From HGM11416 sp034104345 (GTDB lineage Bacteria > Bacillota > Clostridia > Christensenellales > Borkfalkiaceae): DNA of 64,000 nucleotides. Positions 50,908-58,729 of the stretch are shown here, one piece after another; positions within the stretch are counted from its first letter, which is position 1; every line of letters begins with the position of its first letter. The DNA lies in the NCBI GenBank assembly GCA_034104345.1, contig JAXEDY010000029.1:62001-126000 (forward strand), read 5' to 3'. Made by a program: the position numbers and the translations under genes. The notes beneath the pieces were generated by a model. The model searched no databases. It had not been told where the DNA came from and saw only the letters and a program-made list of their open reading frames with translations.

Positions 50908-51807
50908 TTATTTCAAATTTTCTTCTAAAAATTTTATTACGTCGGATATTACCTGTTCGCGTGCAACGTCGTTTAAATATTCATGGCGAACGCCCTTATA
51001 AAGTTTTAAATCGACCGATTTAACGCCGCTGTCTTTATAAAAGTTTGCAAGCGCTTTTACGCCTTCGCCGTAATACCCTACCGGATCGCCGTCGCCCGCC
51101 ACCAACAAAATCGGTAAATCTTTGTTAAGGCGCGCAGCAGAACTCTTTTTATAAAGTTTTTCAGCCCCGCCGAAAAACGAACGATAAAAATTGTAACTGC
51201 AAATAAAATCGCATTTTTCGTCTTGTTTATAGCGTTCGCACTCGCTTTTTATCGACGAAATAAAGGTTGTTCCGTCTGAATATTTTTTGTTGTAATCGTC
51301 GAACGTCATTTTTGCAAGCAACTTTGCGGGCGCGGTTTCGCCTTTGAACAAACAGCCTACGTCCGCAACGACTTTTCCGGGTTTTACCAAACTCATTTTC
51401 AAACGGCAACTTCCGCCTATTATAACCGCGCTTAAATTTTCGGCGTAGCGCTGAATATACGCCTGAGTTAAAAACGAGCCGTAACTATGACCAAATAAAG
51501 CGAGCGGCAAATTATATTCGCGCTTTAACTTTTTGCTTATAAGGTCAAGGTCTGAAAGCGTGTTTTCCCAGATATTGCCTTTAGAATATCCGAGCGTTTC
51601 GCCGTCGGTTTCGCCGTGTGCGCGGTGGTCGTCGGCGCAAACGATAAAACCATGTTCGTTTAAAATTTTAGCAAAACCATCATAGCGCATTGCGTGTTCT
51701 GCCATTCCGTGCGAAATTTGAAGAACGCCCTTTGGTGCCGAAACTTCGTCCCATACAACGAGCGATATTTTTTTTCCGTCGTGCGATAAAAATTCGGTTC
51801 TTTTCAT
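50908..51807 (-). CDS. Alpha/beta hydrolase of the monoacylglycerol lipase type (Hydrolase_4)
   Basis: A 299-residue cytosolic serine hydrolase resembling monoacylglycerol lipases and lysophospholipases. Nucleophile elbow GHSYGS with Ser108, oxyanion-hole motif SHGMAEH (32-38), acid Asp in LVAGDGDPVG (about 245) and catalytic His275 in GVRHEYLND. The DDHRAHGETDG strand is typical of the family. GGAG lies 9 nt before the ATG. It follows glpK on the same strand with a gap of about 50 nt, so glycerol released from monoacylglycerol could feed glycerol kinase. Confidence 0.88.
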   Translation of the reverse strand: MKRTEFLSHDGKKISLVVWDEVSAPKGVLQISHGMAEHAMRYDGFAKILNEHGFIVCADDHRAHGETDGETLGYSKGNIWENTLSDLDLISKKLKREYNLPLALFGHSYGSFLTQAYIQRYAENLSAVIIGGSCRLKMSLVKPGKVVADVGCLFKGETAPAKLLAKMTFDDYNKKYSDGTTFISSIKSECERYKQDEKCDFICSYNFYRSFFGGAEKLYKKSSAARLNKDLPILLVAGDGDPVGYYGEGVKALANFYKDSGVKSVDLKLYKGVRHEYLNDVAREQVISDVIKFLEENLK

Positions 51808-51857
51808 AATTTTCTCTCCGATTGTCGTTTTAATTTCTATTATTTTTTACGTTATTT

Positions 51858-53330
51858 TTATTCTGCCAAGCATTTTTTAACCGCCTTTTTCCAGCCCGCG
51901 TAAAGTCGTTCGTGTTCGGCTTTTATTTCGGGCGATTTAGACGGATAAAAGGTTTTTGCCGTTTTCGAAAGTTTTGCGATTTCTTCGGGCGTTGCGAGTT
52001 TTAACGCTATCATTCCGAGATACGCCGCACCGAGAGCCGTGCTTTCGAAATTTAGCGGACGGCAAACCTTAACGCCGAGCGTTTCAGCCTGAAACTTCAT
52101 TAAAAAATTGTTTTGCGAAGCCCCGCCGTCAACCTTTACCACGTTGCAGGGATATTCGCTGTTTTCTTCGATTATATCGAATAAATCGCGCGCCGAATAC
52201 GCCATCGATTCGAGCGTGGCGCGGGTTATGTGCGCTTTGGTCGTTCCGCGGGTTATGCCGGTTATTATCCCGCGCGCTTCGCCGTTCCAATATGGAGCCC
52301 CCAGCCCCGTAAACGCGGGAACGACGTAAACCCCGTCGCTCGATTTTACGGAAGTAGCAAGTTTTTCGCTTTGCCACGAATATTCGAAAAATTCAAGCCC
52401 GTCGCGCAGCCATTGCACCGCGCTGCCTGCGTTGAATACGCTGCCTTCGATTAAATAAACGGGATTTTTGCCGCCGTAACCGAGCGTAGTCAACAAGCCG
52501 TTTTGCGCAAGTACGAACTTTTCGCCCGCGTTTTTAAGCATAAACAGCCCCGTACCGTAGGTGATTTTTAGCGAGCCGAAATCGAAACAGCCCTGCCCAA
52601 CTGCAGCCGCCTGCTGGTCTCCGGCAATCCCTGCAATCGGAATGTCTTTTCCGCCGAACGAAAAAGTTCCCGCAATTTGGTCGGGCGAAATTACTTCAGC
52701 CAGAAATTCGCGCTTTATGCCGAAATATTTAAGCAAATCGCCGTCCCATTCAAACGTTTTAACGTTAAAAAGCATCGTGCGCGAGGCGTTCGTATAGTCG
52801 GTCACGAACGACTTGCCTTCGGTAAGTTTAAAAATCAGAAACGTTTCAATCGTTCCGAAACACAGATCGCCGCGTTCAGCCGCCGATTTTACTTCGGCAA
52901 CGTTATCTAAAAGCCAGCGCATTTTACTCGCCGAAAAATAAGCGTCTACTTTAAGTCCCGTTTTTTGGGTTATCTCTTTGCCGTATTCTTTTTCGACGCG
53001 TTCGCAATAATCTTTAGTGCGGCGACATTGCCATACTATGGCGTTATAAAGAGGCTTCCCGCTCGATTTTTCCCACGCGACGACCGTTTCGCGCTGATTG
53101 GTAACGGCTATGCCGTCAACGTTTTTAACGCCCGTTTTGTCTATCGCTTCGATCAGCGACGCTAAAGCCGCCGAATATATTTCGGAAGGCGATTCTTCTA
53201 CGAACGAAGGTCGTGGGTAATATTGTTTTAACTGAATCGACTTAACGTCGTCGATTTTTTTGTTTTCGTGGTCGAAGCAAACCGCCCTTACCGACGTGGT
53301 TCCTTCGTCTATCGCTATAACGTGGCTCAT
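51858..53330 (-). CDS. glpK: Glycerol kinase
   Basis: Phosphorylates glycerol to glycerol 3-phosphate. The 490-residue protein has the FGGY-kinase fold: MSHVIAIDEGTTSVRAVCFD (phosphate 1), VTNQRETVVAWEKSSG, GTGLFMLKN and the adenosine motif VDGGASQNNFLM. The start at 53330 fits the family and has a GGGGGG Shine-Dalgarno 5 nt upstream. The frame is open to 53459, but those 43 residues are not GlpK-like and overlap the promoter region. glpF is absent nearby; a lipase-like hydrolase follows. Confidence 0.96.
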   Translation of the reverse strand: MSHVIAIDEGTTSVRAVCFDHENKKIDDVKSIQLKQYYPRPSFVEESPSEIYSAALASLIEAIDKTGVKNVDGIAVTNQRETVVAWEKSSGKPLYNAIVWQCRRTKDYCERVEKEYGKEITQKTGLKVDAYFSASKMRWLLDNVAEVKSAAERGDLCFGTIETFLIFKLTEGKSFVTDYTNASRTMLFNVKTFEWDGDLLKYFGIKREFLAEVISPDQIAGTFSFGGKDIPIAGIAGDQQAAAVGQGCFDFGSLKITYGTGLFMLKNAGEKFVLAQNGLLTTLGYGGKNPVYLIEGSVFNAGSAVQWLRDGLEFFEYSWQSEKLATSVKSSDGVYVVPAFTGLGAPYWNGEARGIITGITRGTTKAHITRATLESMAYSARDLFDIIEENSEYPCNVVKVDGGASQNNFLMKFQAETLGVKVCRPLNFESTALGAAYLGMIALKLATPEEIAKLSKTAKTFYPSKSPEIKAEHERLYAGWKKAVKKCLAE

Positions 53331-53447
53331 TGAAGCCCCCCTTTTCGTTTTTATATCCGCTTTTTTACATCGGTTTTTATAAAACGGTTTTTCGCCGTTG
53401 CATTTTGCGGCGAATAGTTTTTCGCAGCGAAAAAAGTCGCTGTTCAA

Positions 53448-53476
53448 ATTATACGACAAAGCGCGGTTTTTGTCAA
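53448..53476 (-). promoter_or_regulatory. Promoter of glpK with structured leader
   Basis: -35 TTGACA (53471-53476), 17 nt, -10 TATAAT (53448-53453). The 110-nt leader has two stems, CAGCG/CGCTG and TTCGCCG/CGGCGAA. No known riboswitch pattern. Confidence 0.8.
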
Positions 53477-53505
53477 GAGTAAACGCAATTTTTTGTTCCG
53501 CGCTT

Positions 53506-53556
53506 TTTTAGCCGTAGGTTTTTGCATTTTTTTAGCCGTCGGTTTTTGCGCTTTTT
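53506..53556. repeat. Two-copy tandem repeat before murG
   Basis: Two direct copies of TTTTTTAGCCGTMGGTTTTTGC, 25-26 bp apart. They lie between the divergent glpK and murG genes. Confidence 0.6.
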
Positions 53557-53612
53557 GTTTTGCACGCGGCTTTCGTCTGCCTATTTTTTTGGTTTTTGCA
53601 TACAATAATAGC

Positions 53613-54746
53613 ATGAAAAACAAAGCAAAAAATTCGGTTAATTGTTTAAATCATCAAAATAATTCAAATTTGCAAAACGGCGAAAAAAATTCAAAAATAA
53701 GCAAAACCATAGTTTTTGCGGGCGGCGGCACCGCGGGGCATATAACTCCGTTTATGGCGGTAGCGCCGTATTTAAAAAAACGCGGAGTAAAAATAGTTTA
53801 TATAGGAAGCGGAAAACCGCTCGAAAAAAACTTAATGGAGCAAACGGGCGCAGTTTTGCGCGAAATAAACCCGCCCAAATTCATTCGCGGATTTTCGCCC
53901 GCCGCGTTTAAAAACGCCGCCCTTCCGTTTAAATTTTTAAAAGCGGTTTTTAAGTCAAAGCAAATTTTAAAAGAATATAAACCCGCCGTAGTGTTTTCAA
54001 AAGGCGGCTATTGCGCGTTACCCGTTTGTTACGCCGCCTTTTCGCTCGGCATACCGGTCGTTTGCCACGAATCGGATTTGACCGTAGGGCTTGCAAACAA
54101 ACTCACCTTAAAAAAATGCGACAAATTTTTAACTTCGTTTGCCCCGCCCGCGCAAAAATACGGCGGCGAATGTATAGGCTCGCCCATGCGCGAAGAATTG
54201 TTTTCGGTAAGCAAAGCCGCGGGGCTTAACTATTTCGGTTTGCCGGGCGGCAAGCCCGTGCTTTTTATAACCGGCGGAAGCCAGGGGAGCAAAATTTTAA
54301 ACGACGCGGTGCGCAAAAATTTGCCCCGTTTAACAAAGCGTTTCAGTGTTTTACACGCGGCAGGAAAAGGCAATAAGTGCGGCTATAAGCCCGTTAACGG
54401 CTATTTCGAGTTTGAATTTGTAAGCATGCCGCACGCACTTGCCGCCGCCGATTATTGCGTTACGCGCGGCGGTTCGAACACCCTTTTCGAAGTGCTTTGC
54501 GCCAAAAAGCCCGCCGTTTGCGTTCCGTTAAAAAGAGGTTCGCGCGGGGATCAGATTAAAAACGCCGAATATTTTTCGTCGCGCGGGGCGCTTGTTTCCG
54601 CCGACGAAACCGACCTTGTAAACACTTTGCCCGATCTTTTAAGCGATTTAATTAAAAACGAACGAAAAATCAAAAAAAACATAAACGCGCTTAACGTTAA
54701 AAACGGAAGCGGCAGACTCGCCGAAATACTTTTAAGTTATTTTTGA
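53613..54746 (+). CDS. murG: Undecaprenyldiphospho-muramoylpentapeptide beta-N-acetylglucosaminyltransferase MurG
   Basis: Adds GlcNAc to lipid I to make lipid II at the inner face of the membrane. The 377-residue GT-B glycosyltransferase shows GGGTAGHITPF (nucleotide-binding Gly loop 1), GGYCALPVCYAA, HESDLTVGLAN, GGSQGSKILNDAV (loop 2) and the C-terminal VTRGGSNTLFEVLCAKKPAV. An Asn/Lys-rich 30-residue N-terminal extension precedes the core. Start at 53613 is the last ATG before the family sequence; the upstream open frame includes the hydrophobic tandem repeat. No SD; TACAAT lies 6 nt before the ATG. It stands outside an mur/dcw cluster. Confidence 0.93.
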   Translation: MKNKAKNSVNCLNHQNNSNLQNGEKNSKISKTIVFAGGGTAGHITPFMAVAPYLKKRGVKIVYIGSGKPLEKNLMEQTGAVLREINPPKFIRGFSPAAFKNAALPFKFLKAVFKSKQILKEYKPAVVFSKGGYCALPVCYAAFSLGIPVVCHESDLTVGLANKLTLKKCDKFLTSFAPPAQKYGGECIGSPMREELFSVSKAAGLNYFGLPGGKPVLFITGGSQGSKILNDAVRKNLPRLTKRFSVLHAAGKGNKCGYKPVNGYFEFEFVSMPHALAAADYCVTRGGSNTLFEVLCAKKPAVCVPLKRGSRGDQIKNAEYFSSRGALVSADETDLVNTLPDLLSDLIKNERKIKKNINALNVKNGSGRLAEILLSYF

Positions 54747-54839
54747 CTTTTTCAAATCGCTTTCATCTTTTTTAAATCGCAGTTTTTTGCGCACCACCGG
54801 CCAGCCGACGAACAACAAGCATAAAATTTTAAAAAAACG

Positions 54840-54868
54840 TTGACAATTTTGCCGTTTGGTTTTATACT
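54840..54868 (+). promoter_or_regulatory. Promoter of the WYL regulator
   Basis: -35 TTGACA (54840-54845), 17 nt, -10 TATACT (54863-54868), only 10 nt before the ATG at 54879, so the transcript has almost no leader. Confidence 0.8.
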
Positions 54869-54878
54869 TATAGTTACC

Positions 54879-55802
54879 ATGAAGTATCAAACGCTTTTAG
54901 CAATACTTTTTAAAATGCTTTCGGGCGAAAAGGTAACGCTTAAATATCTTGCCGAACGCTTTGAAATTTCGGAAAGAACGGCAAGCAGATATCTGCGCGA
55001 AATCGAACTTGCAAACGTTCCGGTGCTGGCGGAACGCGGCAGAAACGGCGGCTATTACATAGCGGACAGTTTTCGCCTGCCCGCAAATTTTTTAACGAAA
55101 AACGAGTTGTCCGTTTTGCTCGGCTTTTTAAATTCGATGGAATCCGAGATAAAAAGCAACGAAATCACCGCCCTGCGCGATAAAATTTTGTCGGTCACAA
55201 AACCCGAAGAACGCGAACTCGTTTTAAAAAGCGAAAGCCTGATAATCGACGGCGGAAGCTGGAACGACGCCGCCTCCCCCGGCATTTTATCCGCGGCGCA
55301 AAAGGCAATTTCAAACTGCAAAAAAGCCGAAATAAGTTACGTCGACAACAACGGCAAACAAACCCGCCGCGTTATCGAGCCGCACGCGCTCGTTTTAAAG
55401 CAGGGACTTTGGTACGTTTATGCATTTTGTCTTACGCGACAAAATTTCAGGCTTTTCAGAACGTCGCGCATCGAATTTATGCACGTTTTAAACGATTCGT
55501 TTACACGCCGCAAAACGGGCGATTTTCACCTTTCGTATGAAAATTGGTATTCGTCGCTGAAGCGCGAAGAAATTTTACTCGAAGTTTCGCCGTCCGCCCT
55601 TTCGGAAGTTAAAGAATGGCTCGGCGTAAACGCGATTTTTAAAAAAGACGGCAAGATTTTCGCCCGCGCGGCGCTGCCTTCGGGCAACGGGCTTATCGCA
55701 AAACTGTTTTCGTTTGCGGGCAAAATAAAAGTTATTGCGCCCGAAAGCGTTAAATCCGAACTTATCGCCCGCGCAAAAAACATGATAGAAGATTACACTT
55801 AA
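54879..55802 (+). CDS. HTH/WYL-domain transcriptional regulator
   Basis: A 307-residue regulator with an N-terminal winged HTH (residues about 1-60, VTLKYLAERFEISERTASRYLREIE), a middle helical linker, and a WYL domain (about 130-215) with ISYVDNNGKQTRRVIEPHALVLKQGLWYVYAFC, which has the family's W-Y-x-Y core, followed by a WCX-type C-terminal domain. WYL proteins bind nucleic acids or nucleotide ligands. Start at 54879: an earlier TTG is part of the -35 box. No Shine-Dalgarno. It may be cotranscribed with the EEP phosphatase 60 nt downstream. Confidence 0.9.
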   Translation: MKYQTLLAILFKMLSGEKVTLKYLAERFEISERTASRYLREIELANVPVLAERGRNGGYYIADSFRLPANFLTKNELSVLLGFLNSMESEIKSNEITALRDKILSVTKPEERELVLKSESLIIDGGSWNDAASPGILSAAQKAISNCKKAEISYVDNNGKQTRRVIEPHALVLKQGLWYVYAFCLTRQNFRLFRTSRIEFMHVLNDSFTRRKTGDFHLSYENWYSSLKREEILLEVSPSALSEVKEWLGVNAIFKKDGKIFARAALPSGNGLIAKLFSFAGKIKVIAPESVKSELIARAKNMIEDYT

Positions 55803-55862
55803 AATTTAAATTTACGGCTAACGCATATCGAATAACGCAAATAACGCAAAAAGGATAAAACA

Positions 55863-57035
55863 ATGAACAAACCGCTTAAAATCACGCTGATTTCAATGAT
55901 TTCGGTGCTGTGCGCACTACTGCTTATCGTGCTTTCTTACGTAGGATACGTTCTTTGTTCGTATTCGCGCATCGAAGACAACTTAAAACTTACGCCCGAT
56001 AATTCAAAACGCGGCGAAACCGAGCCGAATAGCGAAGTTTTACTTGAAACCGAATACACGGCGGTAACGCAGAACCTGGGTTTTGGCGCCTACACTCAAA
56101 ATTTCACCTTTTTTATGGACGGCGGCGAAAAATCGCGTGCCGAAAGCAAGCAAAGCGTTATAAATTGCATAACCGAAGGCGCAAAAACGGTTGAAAATCT
56201 TGCGCCCGATTTCGTGTTTTTTCAGGAAATCGACACCTACTCGGACCGCAGTTACCACGTTGACGAGCGCGAACTTTTATACCCGCACTTCAACGGTTTT
56301 GCAAACGTTTTCGCACAAAATTATCATTCGGCTTACCTGTTTTACCCCATCTTCGAACCACACGGTGCTTCGAACAGCGGGCTTATAACTTTTTCGCGCG
56401 CGAAAATAAATTCGGCAATCCGCAGAAGTTTGCCCATATCGCAAGGCCTTTCGAAATTTTTAGATTTAGACAGATGTTACAGCGTTTCGCGCGTTAAAAT
56501 AGGCGATTTAAAAAGCGGCGATAAAAGTAGCGACGAAAGCGACGATAACAGCGGCGTAACCGATAAAAACGGCGGCAAAGAATTGGTTCTTATCAACGTT
56601 CACCTTTCGGCTTACGGCGGAAGCGACGAGATACGCGCCGCGCAGATGCATATGCTTTTTGCCGAAATTCAATCAGAATACGAAAAAGGCAATTACGTCG
56701 TTTGCGGCGGCGATTTCAATCACGATTTTACGGGTAGTTCCACGCAGGATTTAAACGGCGGCGAAAAAGTCGATTTCGGCTGGGCAATGCCTTTCCCCGA
56801 CGAACTTTTAAAAGAATACGCCGGCGTTATCCGCGCCGACAAATATTCGGGCGGTGATCTTACCCCCACCTGCCGCAACTGCGACGTTCCTTATAAAAAA
56901 GGAAATTTCACGATTATAGTAGACGGATTTTTAACTTCGGCAAACGTTGAAGTTACGTATTTAAAAAACGTTTCTACCGATTTCGCTTATTCCGACCACA
57001 ATCCCGTTTTAATAAAATTTAAACTTAAAGCATAA
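55863..57035 (+). CDS. Membrane-anchored endonuclease/exonuclease/phosphatase (EEP) family protein
   Basis: A 390-residue protein with an N-terminal transmembrane anchor (about 6-33) and an EEP hydrolase domain outside the membrane. Metal/catalytic motifs in order: TQNLGF (69-74, N71), QEID (121-124), NVHLSAYG, GGDFNHD and the C-terminal SDHNPV. These make it catalytically intact. A Ser/Asp/Lys-rich insert (about 215-240) sits before the NVHL motif. Similar proteins hydrolyse phosphodiesters in nucleic acid, inositol phosphates or sphingomyelin; the substrate here cannot be told. AAGGA precedes the ATG. It follows the WYL gene. Confidence 0.85.
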   Translation: MNKPLKITLISMISVLCALLLIVLSYVGYVLCSYSRIEDNLKLTPDNSKRGETEPNSEVLLETEYTAVTQNLGFGAYTQNFTFFMDGGEKSRAESKQSVINCITEGAKTVENLAPDFVFFQEIDTYSDRSYHVDERELLYPHFNGFANVFAQNYHSAYLFYPIFEPHGASNSGLITFSRAKINSAIRRSLPISQGLSKFLDLDRCYSVSRVKIGDLKSGDKSSDESDDNSGVTDKNGGKELVLINVHLSAYGGSDEIRAAQMHMLFAEIQSEYEKGNYVVCGGDFNHDFTGSSTQDLNGGEKVDFGWAMPFPDELLKEYAGVIRADKYSGGDLTPTCRNCDVPYKKGNFTIIVDGFLTSANVEVTYLKNVSTDFAYSDHNPVLIKFKLKA

Positions 57036-57284
57036 AACCGCTATCCACAAAACGACCGTTTTATTTATCAAGTTTTATTCACCGAATTTTATTTATCAAA
57101 CCCTTCAACTTTAACCCCAAAAATCACAAAACCCCGCCTATAGGTCGATTAACGATATTTTCGGTTTATTTAAGCCGCGATTTTTTAATCCGTTTTTCAC
57201 CCCGAAATTCGGCGCGTTTTTTTTATTTATTCTTTATCAATTTTTACACAAAACGGCGGTTTTTTATATAATTAAGGTTTTAAG
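57036..57284. other. Intergenic region with R1 repeat
   Basis: Contains an R1 copy (CCCCGCCTATAGGTCGATTA at 57132-57151, without a matched second arm) and AT-rich sequence. No gene or clear terminator for the EEP gene was found. Confidence 0.5.
57131..57160. repeat. R1 repeat copy
   Basis: CCCCGCCTATAGGTCGATTA followed by ACGATATTTT. Confidence 0.65.
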
Positions 57285-57314
57285 TTGACAACGCAAATTT
57301 AAAAATGCTAAAAT
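57285..57314 (+). promoter_or_regulatory. Promoter of the glycosyltransferase leader RNA
   Basis: -35 TTGACA (57285-57290), 18 nt, -10 TAAAAT (57309-57314). Predicted start near 57321. Confidence 0.75.
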
Positions 57315-57320
57315 AAAAGC

Positions 57321-57425
57321 TAGGGATTCATCCCTATATACCGATAATAAGCAAAATCTGCCGAAGTCGTTGCCAAATCGGCAGTAAGTCGCGCAGGAAA
57401 AACGCAAGGTTACGGAGCAAGAAAA
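57321..57425 (+). ncRNA. Structured leader RNA, possible orphan riboswitch
   Basis: The 105-nt leader folds readily: a 5'-terminal hairpin TAGGGAT-TC-ATCCCTA (57321-57336), then a three-way junction closed by CCG(A)TAA with TTACGG, holding CTGCCGA/TCGGCAG (7 bp) and a GCG...CGC arm with an A-rich loop CAGGAAAAA. The 3' strand GTTACGGAGC contains the only ribosome-binding-like purines (GGAGC) 9 nt before the ATG, so the closing stem could mask the start. It does not match the GEMM, SAM, TPP, THF, ydaO or T-box patterns I know. Confidence 0.5.
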
Positions 57426-58586
57426 ATGGATAAAAAGAAGGTTTTAATTTCGTTTTGCGAAGCCGGACAAGGACATATAGTTACCGCACAATCGGTAGCC
57501 GAAAGCCTTGAAAAAAAATACGGCGACAAAATCGAAGTTATACGCGATTATACCTACCGCGATTCGGGCGATAAAGTTCTTATCGACCACGAAAAGTTTT
57601 TAATTAAAGAAGTTTGCCGCGCCAACAGGGATAAACTTCACCTTGTAACCCAACTTTTGGCGATGAAAATTTTCGGCGAAAAGTTCACGTTAAATTTGGT
57701 TTACAATCTTACGTTCGGCAAAGTGAAAAGGCGCCTTACCAAAAAATTGACGACCGCGAACGCCGACATGATTTTTACGACGCATTTCGAACTTTATCAC
57801 GTTGCCTGCTGTGCCAAGCAAAAAGGACTTATAAATTCGCAGGTGGTAAACTACGACCCGGACCACAACGTTCACGGTTGGTGGGACAGGCGCGGCGATA
57901 TTTTTATAGTAAACAACCCGTTTGCCGAAAAAGAAGCGATAGAAAAAAAAGATTTTACCCCCGAAAAGGTTAAGCGTGTTAACTTTATGGCGCGAAAACA
58001 AATAGTCCAAGCCAACGAAAGCAAAGATTTTTACCGCAAAAAATTGGGGATTCCCGCCGATAAATTTACGGTTTTGCTTGCCGACGGCGGCTATGCGGCG
58101 GCAAGGCTTAACGAATATACCAAAGAACTTTTAAAAACCGACGCCGAAATAACTATTATTCCCGTTTGCGGCAAAAACGAAAAACTTTACAGCGAATATT
58201 CCGAAATAAAAAACGTTAAACCCAACATAACTTTTATGCCCGTTCGGTTTTTGAACAACATCGAAGAGTATTACCGCGCGGCAGACATTTTCGTTACCAA
58301 AGCGGGACCAAACGCCATTACCGACTGCGTGTTTATGGGAACGCCGATTATGACAAACTTCTATTCGGGCGCCATCGAAAAAACCTCGTCGGATTTGTTT
58401 ACCGAATATTATAAAACGGGAGTTTACGAACCAAGTGCAAAAAATGCGCGCAAACGCATTGAAGAATATGCGAAAAGCCCGCATCTTTTAGACGAATTTA
58501 TAAAAAACACCGAAAAACTCGACAAAACGAAAAACGGCGCCGACGAAATCGCCGACATAATAGCAAACGCGTTAAACGTAAAATAA
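57426..58586 (+). CDS. Glycosyltransferase of the MGDG synthase / diacylglycerol glucosyltransferase (UgtP) type
   Basis: A 386-residue GT-B enzyme of family GT28, predicted to add sugar from a UDP-sugar to diacylglycerol or a related lipid at the cytoplasmic face. N-terminal Gly loop VLISFCEAGQGHIVTAQSVAESL (residues 5-27), acceptor region FTTHFELYHVACCAKQ, the VNYDPDHNVHGWW loop (normally D-x-x-x-H-x-x-W), VLLADGGYAAARLNE and a C-terminal UDP-sugar site around RAADIFVTKAGPNAITDCVFMGTP. GGAGC 9 nt before ATG lies in a structured leader. Product role in glycolipid or lipoteichoic anchor synthesis is inferred. Confidence 0.88.
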   Translation: MDKKKVLISFCEAGQGHIVTAQSVAESLEKKYGDKIEVIRDYTYRDSGDKVLIDHEKFLIKEVCRANRDKLHLVTQLLAMKIFGEKFTLNLVYNLTFGKVKRRLTKKLTTANADMIFTTHFELYHVACCAKQKGLINSQVVNYDPDHNVHGWWDRRGDIFIVNNPFAEKEAIEKKDFTPEKVKRVNFMARKQIVQANESKDFYRKKLGIPADKFTVLLADGGYAAARLNEYTKELLKTDAEITIIPVCGKNEKLYSEYSEIKNVKPNITFMPVRFLNNIEEYYRAADIFVTKAGPNAITDCVFMGTPIMTNFYSGAIEKTSSDLFTEYYKTGVYEPSAKNARKRIEEYAKSPHLLDEFIKNTEKLDKTKNGADEIADIIANALNVK

Positions 58587-58617
58587 TTTAAATAAAAACT
58601 TGGCAAAAATATAAAAA

Positions 58618-58650
58618 ACCCGCCTATAGGTCGATTAGCGGCACTTTGGC
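58618..58650. repeat. R1 repeat copy
   Basis: ACCCGCCTATAGGTCGATTA followed by GCGGCACTTT, ending 20 bp before the terminator. Confidence 0.65.
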
Positions 58651-58668
58651 GATTTTTTAAAACAAAAA

Positions 58669-58703
58669 AGCACTTGCAAAAATCAACTTGCAAGCGCTTT
58701 TTA
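58669..58703. terminator. Bidirectional terminator between the glycosyltransferase gene and the ABC operon
   Basis: Stem AGC-CTTGCAA/TTGCAAG-GCT with one mismatch, A6 on the left, T5 on the right. Confidence 0.82.
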
Positions 58704-58729
58704 TTATTGCTTTTTATTACTGCGTTTTA

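Noticed and set aside
57321..57425. c-di-GMP (GEMM) riboswitch upstream of the glycosyltransferase
   Set aside because: ACGCAAGG is the only faint resemblance; the GGCAAACC and paired-loop layout of GEMM is missing.
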